Source: Treponema sp. Marseille-Q3903
Lineage (GTDB): Bacteria; Spirochaetota; Spirochaetia; Treponematales; Treponemataceae
Reading direction: 5' to 3'
DNA: 64,000 nt
Assembly: GCF_014334335.1 (NCBI RefSeq)
Contig: NZ_JACSEU010000002.1
Location: 62,001 to 126,000, forward strand
The notes under the pieces were generated by a model. The model was not told the origin of the DNA, ran no database searches, and was given only the letters and a program-made list of their open reading frames with translations. A program made the translations under genes and the position numbers. Of this stretch, positions 8,221 to 17,360 are shown piece after piece. Position 1 is the stretch's first letter. Every line of letters starts with the position of its first letter.

Positions 8221-9039
8221 CTACTTTATGTTTTTGCCGTAAAGACAAGCCCAATCCGTTTTTAAAAATTCAAACTTTGTATTCATTCCAAACAAAGATT
8301 CTGAGTGCCCGATATAAAGAAATGAATGCTCTGACATTGAATCATAAAAATGATTGACTACAGTAAGCTGCGCAGGTTCATCAAAATAAATAAGAACATT
8401 GCGACAGAATATAACGTCAAGATTTCTTGCGCCTGAATCATTTTTTAAGTTGTGATAGTCAAAATGAATTGTTTTCTTAACATCTTCTTTAATCTGATAT
8501 CCGCCATCAACTTTTGTGAAGTATTTTGCAAGATAGTTAGGAGGGACACCTTCAACCCTTGCTTCCGAATAAAACCCTTGCTGTGCCACCATAAGTGATT
8601 TTAGAGAAATGTCAGATGCCGTAATATGGAATGTGAAACCAGGAGGACAAATTTCCTTCATAATCATTGCGATTGTGTAAGGTTCTTCTCCGGTCGAACA
8701 TCCGGCACTCCAAATCTTAATGTTGCGGTCCCCGCTTGCTTTTTTAAATTCGATTACTTTTGGAATTACGTAATGAATAAAAGCATCAAAGTGAGGTTGG
8801 TTTCGGAAGAAACGCGTAAGATTAGTTGTGACCGAATCCAGCATCTTTTTCATCTCTTCAGGATTCTTCGTGATAATCGCATAATATTCCTGTGGAGTGG
8901 CAATATTATTATTACGCAGAATCTCTTTTATGCGGCTGTCAAGAATAGACCGGTTTGTATCCGAAAATGTAATTCCGCTCTCATCATAGATGACTTTACG
9001 GAACATTTCATAGTCAGTATCAGTAAGAACTTCTAACAT
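8221..9039 (-). CDS. cheR: Chemotaxis protein methyltransferase
   Basis: 272 residues, normal for CheR. The N-terminal helical domain (residues 1-75) is followed by the SAM-dependent methyltransferase fold with the motif IKIWSAGCSTGEEPYTIAM near residue 105 and the post-motif DVIFCRNVLIYFD near residue 208. It methylates receptor glutamates using SAM. Immediately upstream of cheB. There is no Shine-Dalgarno sequence; instead TATAAT lies 7 nt before the ATG, so the mRNA is probably leaderless. Confidence 0.96.
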   Translation of the reverse strand: MLEVLTDTDYEMFRKVIYDESGITFSDTNRSILDSRIKEILRNNNIATPQEYYAIITKNPEEMKKMLDSVTTNLTRFFRNQPHFDAFIHYVIPKVIEFKKASGDRNIKIWSAGCSTGEEPYTIAMIMKEICPPGFTFHITASDISLKSLMVAQQGFYSEARVEGVPPNYLAKYFTKVDGGYQIKEDVKKTIHFDYHNLKNDSGARNLDVIFCRNVLIYFDEPAQLTVVNHFYDSMSEHSFLYIGHSESLFGMNTKFEFLKTDWACLYGKNIK

Positions 9040-9046
9040 AGAGAAT

Positions 9047-9076
9047 ATTATACACGATTGTTTGTTTAAAGTAAAA
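9047..9076 (-). promoter_or_regulatory. cheR-cheB promoter, leaderless type
   Basis: A perfect TATAAT on the minus strand at 9052-9047, preceded by TG, with a weak TTTTAC 18 bp upstream (9076-9071). Only 7 nt separate the -10 from the cheR ATG, placing the expected transcription start at or next to the start codon. Confidence 0.55.
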
Positions 9077-9088
9077 GAAATAAACTTA

Positions 9089-9104
9089 AAAACTGAATAG
9101 TTTT
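9089..9104 (-). terminator. Weak hairpin after kdgK
   Basis: AAAACT-ATTC-AGTTTT on the minus strand followed by TAAGTTTATTTCTTTT. A/T-only stem, so a weak candidate terminator for the uronate operon just before the cheR promoter. Confidence 0.3.
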
Positions 9105-9127
9105 AATTTTCCCCAACATCACTTTGA

Positions 9128-10147
9128 CTAACGCTGAATCCGGCCGCTTGCGTTTCCTCCGGCGAGCTTTTCAACTTCGTCAACGCTGACCATGTTGTAA
9201 TCGCCTTCGATTGAGTGCTTTAAGCAAGATGCGGCAACTGCAAACTCGACGGAGTCTCGGATTGATTTTCCGTTCAAAAGCGCATATATCAATCCGCCGC
9301 CAAAACTGTCACCGCCCCCTACTCTGTCAACTATGTACATTTCGTATTCTTTGCTAAAACAGTAATCTTTGCCGTCATACAAAAGTGCTGCCCAGTTGTT
9401 GCGGTTTGCGTTTATTGAAGTGCGAAGTGTGATTGCGACCTTTTTAAAGCCGAATTTTTCGGCGAGCTGTTTCGCAACCGACTTGTATCCGTCTTTGTTC
9501 AACTTTCCGCTGTTGATATCTGTGTTTTCAGCCTCAATTCCAAATACGTCTTTTGCATCTTCTTCGTTGGAAATGCAAACATCTACGTATTTGCAGATTT
9601 CTGTCATTGCTTTGCGGGCTTGTTCTCGTGTCCAAAGTTTTCCACGATAGTTTAAATCGCAGCTCACTGTAGCACCGGCATCTTTTGCAGCTTTACACGC
9701 TTCGATACAGATTTGAACCATATTTCCGCCGAGTGCCGGAGTTATTCCTGTGATGTGAAACCATTTACAATCTTTAAAAATTTCTTTCCAGTTAAAATCT
9801 TCCGGTTTTGACTCTGCAATCGATGAATGAGCGCGGTCATATATGCATTTTGAACCGCGTTGGCTAGCTCCACGTTCGTTGTAGTAGATGCCTACGCGCT
9901 CTCCCCCACGAACAATATAATTAGTGTTTACACCGTAACGGCGCAAACTGTTGATTGCGGCTTGTCCGATTTCGTGTTTCGGCAATTTTGTTACAAAATA
10001 AGAATCTAGTCCATAGTTTGCGAGGGAAACAGAGACGTTTGCTTCTCCACCTCCGAATGTCGAAGTCATTTTGTCTACCTGAACGAAACGGAAATATCCT
10101 TCCGGTTCAAGTCTAAGCATAAGTTCACCAAATGTTACTACTTTCAT
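9128..10147 (-). CDS. kdgK: 2-keto-3-deoxygluconate kinase (PfkB family)
   Basis: 339 residues from the second ATG (10147), preferred over the ATG two codons earlier because AGAGAGGA directly abuts the first and is 6 nt from the second. It phosphorylates KDG to KDPG with ATP. PfkB features: the substrate-side GGGEANVSVSLANYG near residue 32, and the C-terminal anion hole with catalytic Asp in DRVGGGDSFGGGLIYALL near residue 286. Last gene of the uronate operon, feeding eda; the pathway context makes KDG the likely substrate rather than fructose or ribose. Confidence 0.92.
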   Translation of the reverse strand: MKVVTFGELMLRLEPEGYFRFVQVDKMTSTFGGGEANVSVSLANYGLDSYFVTKLPKHEIGQAAINSLRRYGVNTNYIVRGGERVGIYYNERGASQRGSKCIYDRAHSSIAESKPEDFNWKEIFKDCKWFHITGITPALGGNMVQICIEACKAAKDAGATVSCDLNYRGKLWTREQARKAMTEICKYVDVCISNEEDAKDVFGIEAENTDINSGKLNKDGYKSVAKQLAEKFGFKKVAITLRTSINANRNNWAALLYDGKDYCFSKEYEMYIVDRVGGGDSFGGGLIYALLNGKSIRDSVEFAVAASCLKHSIEGDYNMVSVDEVEKLAGGNASGRIQR

Positions 10148-10186
10148 TGTCATTCCTCTCTTTTGTTCACACTTACTGCGTGTGAT

Positions 10187-10825
10187 TTATTTTCTGATTT
10201 CCTCAACAATATTTGCAGCTTCTCGTGTCAGTTTTTCGATTTTTCCAAAATCACCATCATCGATCAGCTCTCCTTTCACCATCCAACTGCCGCCGCACGC
10301 TAAGATTTTATCGCAAGCAAGGTACTCTCGGACATTTACAGAGTTGATTCCACCTGTCGGCATAAACTTCATCATCGTGTACGGTGCGCTCATCGCCTTT
10401 ATCATTTTTAATCCGCCGGCATTTTCCGCAGGGAAAAATTTTACAACATCGAGCCCGAACCCTAAAGCCATTTCCAATTCTGACGGTGTCATAATTCCGG
10501 GACAGACAGGATAGTTGTTTTTGAGGCAATATTCCACAACTTTCGGATTAAATCCGGGTGATACGATTGCTTTAGCTCCTGCCCCGATTGCGCGGTCTAC
10601 CTGTTCTATCGAAAGAACTGTTCCGGCAATCACAAACATATCACTGTATTTTTTTGTTATCGCTTTGATGCTTTCTTCTGCCGCATCAGTCCTAAATGTG
10701 ACTTCTGCACAAGGAAGTCCGCCATTCATCAAAGCTTTTGCCAATGGTTCTGCGTCGCTGACTTTATTTAAAACAACGACAGGAATAATTCCTATCTTTC
10801 CAATCTGCAATAAAGCATCATTCAT
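10187..10825 (-). CDS. eda: KDPG/KHG aldolase
   Basis: 212 residues, the usual length for Eda, a trimeric class I aldolase cleaving KDPG to pyruvate and glyceraldehyde 3-phosphate. The catalytic Glu lies in CAEVTFRTDAAEESI near residue 42 and the Schiff-base Lys in GLDVVKFFPAENAGG near residue 131. GAGG lies 6 nt before the ATG. Downstream 39 bp contain a TCACAC/GTGTGA dyad (10167-10185) before kdgK. The upstream 84 bp carry two palindromes, one shared with the uxuA promoter, suggesting an additional regulated internal promoter. Confidence 0.94.
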   Translation of the reverse strand: MNDALLQIGKIGIIPVVVLNKVSDAEPLAKALMNGGLPCAEVTFRTDAAEESIKAITKKYSDMFVIAGTVLSIEQVDRAIGAGAKAIVSPGFNPKVVEYCLKNNYPVCPGIMTPSELEMALGFGLDVVKFFPAENAGGLKMIKAMSAPYTMMKFMPTGGINSVNVREYLACDKILACGGSWMVKGELIDDGDFGKIEKLTREAANIVEEIRK

Positions 10826-10842
10826 AACAACCTCATTTCAAT

Positions 10843-10874
10843 GTACTAGTATTCTAGTTTATAACATCATGTTA
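10843..10874 (-). promoter_or_regulatory. Candidate uronate-regulator operators upstream of eda
   Basis: Two dyads: GTACTAGTAT at 10843-10852, sharing the 9-bp core TACTAGTAT with the uxuA promoter region, and the perfect 13-bp palindrome TAACATCATGTTA at 10862-10874. No convincing -35/-10 pair could be assigned here, so an internal promoter is only suspected. Confidence 0.4.
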
Positions 10875-10909
10875 CCACGTTTAATAAACTCCGTCATCTT
10901 TTTTATATT

Positions 10910-12325
10910 TTACGGTATTCGGAAGAATTCTACAGAATTTTTATAACAGATTCCTTCAACTATTTTTCCGAGCAGTTTTTCATCAGACGGAAATTCTCCG
11001 TTTTCAACAATATTTCCCACAAAATTGCATAAAATGCGCCTAAAGTATTCGTGACGCGGATAAGAAAGGAAACTTCTGCTGTCTGTCAACATTCCAGGAT
11101 ATTTTCCCAGAACGCCGGTGCGAGCGTAAACTCTTAGTTGCTCTTCGATTCCGTCTTTATGATCGTTAAACCACCACGCCGGCCCGAACTGGCAGTTGCG
11201 GAAATTTGCAGCCATTGTCGCAAGCGCTTCGTTGTCTTTTGGATTGAGATTGTACAAGATAACGCGAGCGTCCTGATTGCGGCTGTAAATTTCGTTTAAA
11301 AGTCCGCCAATCTGAGCGGCATAATTAAAATCTGCAAGGCTGTCTTCGCCGATGTTTTTCCCGACAGTTTCATATAGAATTGAATTATTGTCTCTAAGAG
11401 CCCCGATGTGAATCTGCATCACAAGACCTTTTTGCGCATATAGTTCACCGAGTTTTGCCAGAACGTAAGTTTTATATTTGCACAACTCTTCTGAAGAAAT
11501 TGCGCTTCCACCTGCCGCCTTTTTAAAAATACGGTCGGCATCTTTTTTTGTCGTTTCCGCAAAAAAATCATTTTCAAGTGAATGGTCGCTCACAACGCAA
11601 CCGCAAGATTTGAAAAAATCGATTCTCTCTCCTAAAAAGTCAATCATGTCATCTATATTTTTAAACTTTCTTTGTGCAAGATTTTCGAGACCTTTTATGT
11701 ATTCTTTGAAAATCGGGGAATCTGCGGAGAGTACGTTATCAGGGCGAAAAGACGGTCTGACTTTTACATTTTTCCATTCTTTTGCGAGTTTCTGATGATA
11801 TTCGAGATTGTCTACAGGATCATCTGTTGTGCAAAGCTCACGAACATTCATTTTTTCAAGCAGGCTGCGCGGCGTAAACTCTTTTTTTGATAAAAGTTCA
11901 TTACATCTGTTCCACACATCTCTCGCATTTTTTTCTGTCACTGCTTCTGTAATTCCAAAATAACGCTGAAGCTCAAGGTGACTCCAATGATAGAGAGGAT
12001 TTCCGATACAGCTTTGGAGAGTTTTGACAAAAGCGAAGTAGCGCTCGTAATCGTTTGAATATTCCTTTTTTACAGAACCGTCTTTGTTGAGATGACCAGT
12101 AATCAAGTTTTCAGGAACTCCAAAAGCGCGCATTGCACGCCATTTGTAGTGATCATGGTCAAGCCAAGCGTTTGCGAGGTTTCCCAGAGTTTTGTCTTCA
12201 TAGATTTCCTGAGGCGGAAGGTGATTGTGAAAGTCAAAAATCGGCTGATTTTTGCAGTATTTGTGAAACAAAGTTTGAGCGGTTTTTGTCTTAAGTATAA
12301 AATTTTTGTCTAAGAATTTTTTCAT
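10910..12325 (-). CDS. uxaC: Glucuronate (uronate) isomerase
   Basis: 471 residues, normal for UxaC. It isomerises D-glucuronate to D-fructuronate (and galacturonate to tagaturonate), the entry step of this pathway. The amidohydrolase-like metal site begins with FDFHNHLPPQEIY near residue 31, and the conserved HDHYKWRAMRAFG is near residue 57; QIHIGALRDNN near residue 307 and WWFNDHKDG near 385 are further family motifs. The ATG follows the uxuB stop directly (TAAATG), with AGGGA 6 nt upstream. Confidence 0.95.
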   Translation of the reverse strand: MKKFLDKNFILKTKTAQTLFHKYCKNQPIFDFHNHLPPQEIYEDKTLGNLANAWLDHDHYKWRAMRAFGVPENLITGHLNKDGSVKKEYSNDYERYFAFVKTLQSCIGNPLYHWSHLELQRYFGITEAVTEKNARDVWNRCNELLSKKEFTPRSLLEKMNVRELCTTDDPVDNLEYHQKLAKEWKNVKVRPSFRPDNVLSADSPIFKEYIKGLENLAQRKFKNIDDMIDFLGERIDFFKSCGCVVSDHSLENDFFAETTKKDADRIFKKAAGGSAISSEELCKYKTYVLAKLGELYAQKGLVMQIHIGALRDNNSILYETVGKNIGEDSLADFNYAAQIGGLLNEIYSRNQDARVILYNLNPKDNEALATMAANFRNCQFGPAWWFNDHKDGIEEQLRVYARTGVLGKYPGMLTDSRSFLSYPRHEYFRRILCNFVGNIVENGEFPSDEKLLGKIVEGICYKNSVEFFRIP

Positions 12326-13933
12326 TTAGATTCCCTGAATAACATTTCTGACTGCACCATTGCCTTGGCAGAGCGCTTCAAAATATTTTTCTACAACTGA
12401 GCCCAGCCCCACTTTGTACAGGTCAACGCCGAAGATTTCCGAGCGCTTCAGCAACTGTCCGGCTGCTTTGTGAACATCGAACTTCTCGCCGAGTTTTACA
12501 TTTGCGACATATTTTTGCACATCGGACAAAAGAGGATCAGGGCTTAATTCAAACTCGTTTCCATCATCATCGATTGCCATAAGATAGCGAAGCCACAATG
12601 CAAATACAAGGGGAACAACTTTTAAGTTTTCAATAGATAAATCTTTTCGCGCGAGGTAGCCTTTTATAGTTTCTCCAAAACGAATGCTCAATTTTTGTGA
12701 AGTATCGCATGCAATTCTCTGCGGAGTATCAGGCATAAACGGATTCGGAATACGGATGTTTACAACTTCGTCTATAAAATCACGAGGTTTTATGATTTTA
12801 GGGTCTACAACGACAGGAAGCCCCTCTTCGTATCCGAGTCGCTTTACAAGGCGAAGCAAGTCTGCGTCTTTCATTTCGTCGGAAATCAAAGTATAGCCGA
12901 GCAAACAGCCGCTTATAGCGAGAAAAGTGTGCAGAGGATTTAGACAAGTGCAGACTTTCATTTTTTCAACTTTGTCTACAGTTTCTCTGTCTGTAAAATA
13001 CAATCCGGCTCTTTCGAGTTCAGGGCGACCGTTAGGAAATTTGTCTTCGATAACTAAATACTGGCATTCTTCGGCATTTACAAATGGCGCAACATAAGTT
13101 TTTTTAGAAGTGATTACAGGTTCAAGCTGCTCAATTCCGTCATCGCTGAGAATCTTTTCTATTTTTGTATCGGGGCGAGGCGTTATTTTGTCTATCATTG
13201 TCCACGGAAAACTGACTTTTGATTCGTCGTTGACATAATCTAAAAATCCCGGCTTGCATACGCAGCGTGTTTCCCACTCCCGCGCAAATTCGTTTACAGC
13301 AGCGTAAAGTTTATCGCCGTTGTGTGAACAGTTATCCATGCTGACCATTGCAACAGGGAGCTCTCCGTTCACAAAACGTTCGTGAAGCAATGTAACGACT
13401 TTTCCTATGTAAGATTTTGGAAGAACAGGTCCCATTGCAAAGTCTTCTTCTATTCCCGGCATTGAGACTCCTGCAGCGTTGCGGAGCAAGTAACCTTTTT
13501 CTGTGATTGTAAAACTGACTATCTGGAGTGAAGGATTTCTGAAAATCTCGCACAAGCGTGCCCAGTCTTTTTCATTGTCGGAATCAGCTGTCAAAGATTC
13601 CATGATTGACGCCACAACTGTTTTTTCGACTGAACCATTAGATTTGAGAGTGACAAGAACGCCGATATTATCGTGCGGCCGGTACATCTTTTCTATGATT
13701 TCGTAATCATAACCTTCGGCAACGACAAGCCCACATTCTATCACGCTGTCATTTAAAAGATTTTGAGTTACATTTGCTTGAAATGCACGGAATATATTTC
13801 CTGCACCAAAATGAACCCAAAACGGTGATTTTTTCGTTGCAGCTTCTACAGCTTTTCTATCAAACTTCGGAAGAAAATAACCTTTTTTAAGCCATTCTTC
13901 CTTATTCTTTAATCCTTCTTCTGTAAGTTTCAT
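12326..13933 (-). CDS. uxuB: Fructuronate reductase (mannitol dehydrogenase family)
   Basis: 535 residues. Polyol-specific long-chain dehydrogenase with an N-terminal Rossmann motif VHFGAGNIFRAFQANV near residue 39 and the C-terminal MDH domain; the catalytic Lys region lies around EKMKVCTCLNPLHTFLAISG near residue 335. It reduces D-fructuronate to D-mannonate with NADH. The neighbours uxuA and uxaC favour UxuB over the tagaturonate reductase UxaB, as no altronate dehydratase is present. GGAGG precedes the ATG. Slightly longer than the roughly 490 residues of the enterobacterial enzyme. Confidence 0.9.
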   Translation of the reverse strand: MKLTEEGLKNKEEWLKKGYFLPKFDRKAVEAATKKSPFWVHFGAGNIFRAFQANVTQNLLNDSVIECGLVVAEGYDYEIIEKMYRPHDNIGVLVTLKSNGSVEKTVVASIMESLTADSDNEKDWARLCEIFRNPSLQIVSFTITEKGYLLRNAAGVSMPGIEEDFAMGPVLPKSYIGKVVTLLHERFVNGELPVAMVSMDNCSHNGDKLYAAVNEFAREWETRCVCKPGFLDYVNDESKVSFPWTMIDKITPRPDTKIEKILSDDGIEQLEPVITSKKTYVAPFVNAEECQYLVIEDKFPNGRPELERAGLYFTDRETVDKVEKMKVCTCLNPLHTFLAISGCLLGYTLISDEMKDADLLRLVKRLGYEEGLPVVVDPKIIKPRDFIDEVVNIRIPNPFMPDTPQRIACDTSQKLSIRFGETIKGYLARKDLSIENLKVVPLVFALWLRYLMAIDDDGNEFELSPDPLLSDVQKYVANVKLGEKFDVHKAAGQLLKRSEIFGVDLYKVGLGSVVEKYFEALCQGNGAVRNVIQGI

Positions 13934-14012
13934 TCATCCTCCAAAGAAAATATCAACATTGCACGAGTCAAACGGTTGCGGTAAACGCTGTCCGAGAAAA
14001 ACTTCCGCCTGA

Positions 14013-15119
14013 TTATCTATACAATTTTGTTTTTGAACGGTCAAAACTCTTTTCGCATGCTTCCCAAAGTCCGTTGAGATAAGAAGCGCCGAGTGCACGG
14101 TCATACAAGCCGTATCCCGGCATCGCTTTTTCGCCCCAAATCATACGTCCGTGGTCAGGGCGGACAACTCCATCAAAACCTGTCTCATAAAGTGTTTTTA
14201 CTATTTTGAACATATCGAATGTGCCGTCAGCAGAAAGGTGTGCAGACTCCTGAAAATCCTGAACAGGATCGTCTATCGGGGTATTGAATTTCAAGTTTCT
14301 GATATGGGCAAAATGAATGCGTCCCGTAGCCGCTTTTATCATTGCACAAAGGTCGTTTTTGCGGTTTGTTCCATAAGAACCTGTACAAAATGTAATTCCG
14401 TTGTGAGGATTGTCTACGGCGCTTAGCATTTTTACTACATTTTCCTGACATGTTATGATGCGTGGAAGTCCAAAAACAGACCATGCAGGATCATCGGGAT
14501 GGATTGCCATATCGATATTGTATTTATCACAGACCGGCATGATAGCTTTTAAGAAATATACAAGGTTTTCAAAAAGTTTTTCCGGTGTCACTTCTTTGTA
14601 CATGTCAAAAAGCTCTTTTACTCTCGCCATGCGCTCAGGTTCCCAACCGGGAAGAATAAAACCATTTGAATCTTTGTCTATTGACTTGAACATCTCTTCA
14701 GGCTTTATAGAATCTACTGCATTTGAATTATACGCAAGGACAGTTGAACCATCTTCACGAACACGAGCTAGCTCCGAACGAGTCCAATCAAAAACAGGCA
14801 TAAAGTTGTAGCAAACCATGCGGATATCTTCCTGACCAAGCAGTTCAAGCGTTTTAATGTAGTTTTCGATGTATTTGTCTCTGCTGCCGCTTCCGATTTT
14901 GATGTCATCATGAATGTTTACGCTTTCGATACCGGCAATCTTAAGTCCGGCATCTGAAACTTCTTTTTTTATTTTTCGGATCGCATTGAGTTCCCAAGCC
15001 TCTCCCGGAACAGAGTCATACAAAGTTGTGATAACTCCGTGTACACCCGGCACTTGTCTGATCTGCTGCAAAGTAACGGAATCAAAACCTTTTCCGTACC
15101 AACGTAAAGTCATTTCCAT
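14013..15119 (-). CDS. uxuA: Mannonate dehydratase
   Basis: 368 residues, a TIM-barrel enzyme that dehydrates D-mannonate to 2-keto-3-deoxygluconate using Fe2+/Mn2+. Family motifs: MTLRWYGKGFDSVTLQQIRQ at the N-terminus, MAIHPDDPAWSVFGLPRI near residue 205, ITFCTGSYGTN near 240, FAHIRNLKFN near 263 and VVRPDHGRMIWGE near 322. First gene of the operon uxuA-uxuB-uxaC-eda-kdgK. AGAGGA lies before the ATG. The set converts glucuronate to pyruvate and GAP; only the glucuronate branch is complete here. Confidence 0.96.
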   Translation of the reverse strand: MEMTLRWYGKGFDSVTLQQIRQVPGVHGVITTLYDSVPGEAWELNAIRKIKKEVSDAGLKIAGIESVNIHDDIKIGSGSRDKYIENYIKTLELLGQEDIRMVCYNFMPVFDWTRSELARVREDGSTVLAYNSNAVDSIKPEEMFKSIDKDSNGFILPGWEPERMARVKELFDMYKEVTPEKLFENLVYFLKAIMPVCDKYNIDMAIHPDDPAWSVFGLPRIITCQENVVKMLSAVDNPHNGITFCTGSYGTNRKNDLCAMIKAATGRIHFAHIRNLKFNTPIDDPVQDFQESAHLSADGTFDMFKIVKTLYETGFDGVVRPDHGRMIWGEKAMPGYGLYDRALGASYLNGLWEACEKSFDRSKTKLYR

Positions 15120-15171
15120 AATAAAATCCTCTTCTTATTGTGATTCTATGATTCCTTTTTATTATGGATAA

Positions 15172-15223
15172 AGTATAACACTTGGATAATGATTTAGCAA
15201 CTAAAATACTTGCATACTAGTAT
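15172..15223 (-). promoter_or_regulatory. uxuA promoter with upstream palindromic operator
   Basis: Minus strand: -35 TTGCTA (15200-15195), exactly 17 bp, -10 TATACT (15177-15172), leader of about 45 nt. The palindrome ATACTAGTAT lies at 15214-15223, just upstream of the -35; its TACTAGTAT core recurs before eda. Its position suits a regulator contacting polymerase from upstream or a repressor looping to the second site. No regulator gene is adjacent. Confidence 0.68.
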
Positions 15224-15230
15224 AAATAAT

Positions 15231-16274
15231 TTATTTTAATTTGATGTTATATTCAAAATTAGCTGATGCAGAATAATTTGCAGGTTCGAACAGCCATTGC
15301 CCTACTTGTTTTCTGATTTCATCGCGGACAATCTGATGAAGAATCGATTCCGGCGTAATTTCTATTGCGGAGACATTTCCAGCAGTATCGACTTTAAAAG
15401 AGATTGTCACTTTTTTAGAAGAGTCTATGGTACTTGCCGCACCCGCTGAAAGGTTTATGACAGGTTCTTTCGGGTAAAAAAGTGCGCGAGTAGAACCATC
15501 TGTCATTTGAATTGAAACTTCGCCGCTCGATTTTCTTGTTGTCTTTACATTCGATTCTGAACTTACAGAATCTGTAGCGAGACCCGAAAATTTTGTATTT
15601 GCAATGCCGGCGAGAGATTGCACAGTTGAAGAAGAAGTCTGCGTAGTAGTTTTTTTTGTAGTTTCTGACGAACTTTTTATTGCCCGGACAGAAGAATCAG
15701 CAGTTCTCGCAGCCTCACCAAAAGTCTGTGTCTGAGTTGTCACTTTGCGAGAAGGTTCTGCTGTAGTTTTTGACTGGGAAGAATCATCGTCTTCCAGCTG
15801 ACTCCAGTCAAAATCCTGTTTCTTTTTCTTTGAAAGTTGGCTGTTGAACGCTTCCATCGGATCTGCGGCGTATGTGACAGGCTCTGCATTATTTTCGGCA
15901 GATGTCGGAAGTGGTTTTGGTTGGGCGGAAGTTTTTGTTTTTTTAGCGGCAGCTGGTTTTGCGCTCTCTTTTTCAGGCTCTTTCGGCTTTACAACAGATT
16001 CGGCAATTTCATTTTTTTGAGGAGCGGGAGGTGAAGATTGCAAAGAATTTGCTTCAATAGATTTTTTTTCGGAATTGAGTTTTTCTTTTACAGGCGTGCT
16101 CTCTAATACAATTTGCACTTCTTTGAATTTCGGCTTTTGGTCGAATTTTATGAGAAACGAGCATATTAAAAAAATCACAAACAGAAAACATGTTCCTACA
16201 ATTCCGATGATTTCGCTTGTGTGTTCAGGGTTGCTGTCAGCGCCGAATAATGGAGTGCCTTTAAATCGCGTCAT
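15231..16274 (-). CDS. TonB-family energy transducer
   Basis: 347 residues. A single membrane anchor near residues 21-46 (IVGTCFLFVIFLICSFLIKF), a long Ser/Thr/Lys-rich, low-complexity periplasmic linker (about 50-235), and a C-terminal TonB domain (about 255-347) ending QVGQWLFEPANYSASANFEY. The linker is less Pro-rich than enterobacterial TonB. Its ATG overlaps the exbD stop by 4 bp. With ExbB and ExbD it should convert proton-motive force into pulling on an outer-membrane partner, most likely the beta-barrel encoded at the head of the same cluster. Confidence 0.88.
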   Translation of the reverse strand: MTRFKGTPLFGADSNPEHTSEIIGIVGTCFLFVIFLICSFLIKFDQKPKFKEVQIVLESTPVKEKLNSEKKSIEANSLQSSPPAPQKNEIAESVVKPKEPEKESAKPAAAKKTKTSAQPKPLPTSAENNAEPVTYAADPMEAFNSQLSKKKKQDFDWSQLEDDDSSQSKTTAEPSRKVTTQTQTFGEAARTADSSVRAIKSSSETTKKTTTQTSSSTVQSLAGIANTKFSGLATDSVSSESNVKTTRKSSGEVSIQMTDGSTRALFYPKEPVINLSAGAASTIDSSKKVTISFKVDTAGNVSAIEITPESILHQIVRDEIRKQVGQWLFEPANYSASANFEYNIKLK

Positions 16275-16684
16275 TTTTCAGATGTCGTCCTTAAATTTAT
16301 TACACAGTAACCGCTTTCACGAATTACATCAAAAATCTTTACAATTGTTCCGTTTGTCACCTGCGAGTCCGCTTCGAGCGAAACTGGAAATTCTTCTTTT
16401 TTCGTGTCGCCCGTATCATAGGTGACAAGAGAGTTTCCTAGCGTATCCATAGTTACCGGTTTGTCATTAAAATAAAGAGAATTATTTTCATCAGCTGTAA
16501 TTGTGATTCCTTTCACAGCAGCACCTTCAGATGTATGGCTGGCAGGGAGTTTCAATTTTATTGCAGGCAGAACAGCAAACGTCGTTGAGACAAGAAAAAA
16601 AAGGATAAGCTGAAAAACTATATCTATCATCGGGGTCATATCAACATTTGATTTTATCTGCCCGCGTTTTGTTTTTAATCTCAT
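16271..16684 (-). CDS. exbD: ExbD/TolR-family biopolymer transport protein
   Basis: 137 residues with one N-terminal helix (about 17-39) containing the family pattern NVDMTPMIDIVFQLILFFLV; the Asp in PMIDIVF is the protonatable residue. The periplasmic domain follows. The protein pairs with ExbB in the inner-membrane motor. GGAG precedes the ATG. It overlaps tonB and lies 26 bp after exbB. Confidence 0.93.
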   Translation of the reverse strand: MRLKTKRGQIKSNVDMTPMIDIVFQLILFFLVSTTFAVLPAIKLKLPASHTSEGAAVKGITITADENNSLYFNDKPVTMDTLGNSLVTYDTGDTKKEEFPVSLEADSQVTNGTIVKIFDVIRESGYCVINLRTTSEK

Positions 16685-16710
16685 TTTGTGCTCCGTAAAA
16701 TACGAATAGA

Positions 16711-17319
16711 TTACACACGTCCTGTAAGACGAAGTAAGACCGACGTAACATTTGCTTCCATTTCTACAATTCTTCGGTTTACACGAGAAACAAAATAGTT
16801 ATGGAAAATGACGGCAGGGATTGAGACGCACAATCCTGCAACTGTTGTGACAAGGGCTTCTGCAATAGCACCGGCAAGCAAAGCAGGGTCTCCCATTGAA
16901 GCGCCTGCTCCAAGAACTCCAAAAGCCTTGATATTTCCCGTTACAGTTCCCAAAAGTCCAAGCAACGTAGAAATATTTGCGATTGTCCCAAGCGGAGTCA
17001 AAAAGTGTTCGAGTCTTGGGACTACAAAATCCATCTCTGCTTCAACAGCTTCTCGCAAATCATTTTCTTGATAACGCCGGCAATCGACAGCTTTTTTTAC
17101 AACTTGAGACATTGGCGTATCTGCTTGAACGCAAGCAGCTGAGCAAGCTTCGTAATTTCCTGCGCTCAATGAATCGCGCAAAGAGGTCATCAGTTTTTGA
17201 TCACGAATTTTGATGTTGTAAAAATAAATACAACGCTCAATTATTATAAATACCGCGATAATTCCGCACAAGATGATTGGAATCATCAAAGGTCCGCCAG
17301 ATTTTAAAGTTTGATACAT
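16711..17319 (-). CDS. exbB: ExbB/TolQ/MotA-type proton channel
   Basis: 202 residues with three membrane helices: about 13-32 (LMIPIILCGIIAVFIIIERC), about 108-135 (TIANISTLLGLLGTVTGNIK) and about 150-175 (LAGAIAEALVTTVAGLCVSI). The conserved GLLGTVTG and AEALVTTVAGL segments carry the Thr residues lining the proton path. AGAGAGG precedes the ATG. Together with ExbD and TonB it energises the outer-membrane system encoded upstream. Confidence 0.94.
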   Translation of the reverse strand: MYQTLKSGGPLMIPIILCGIIAVFIIIERCIYFYNIKIRDQKLMTSLRDSLSAGNYEACSAACVQADTPMSQVVKKAVDCRRYQENDLREAVEAEMDFVVPRLEHFLTPLGTIANISTLLGLLGTVTGNIKAFGVLGAGASMGDPALLAGAIAEALVTTVAGLCVSIPAVIFHNYFVSRVNRRIVEMEANVTSVLLRLTGRV

Positions 17320-17360
17320 AAAAACCTCTCTTATATTTTATGTCTTTTAATTAAAAAAAA

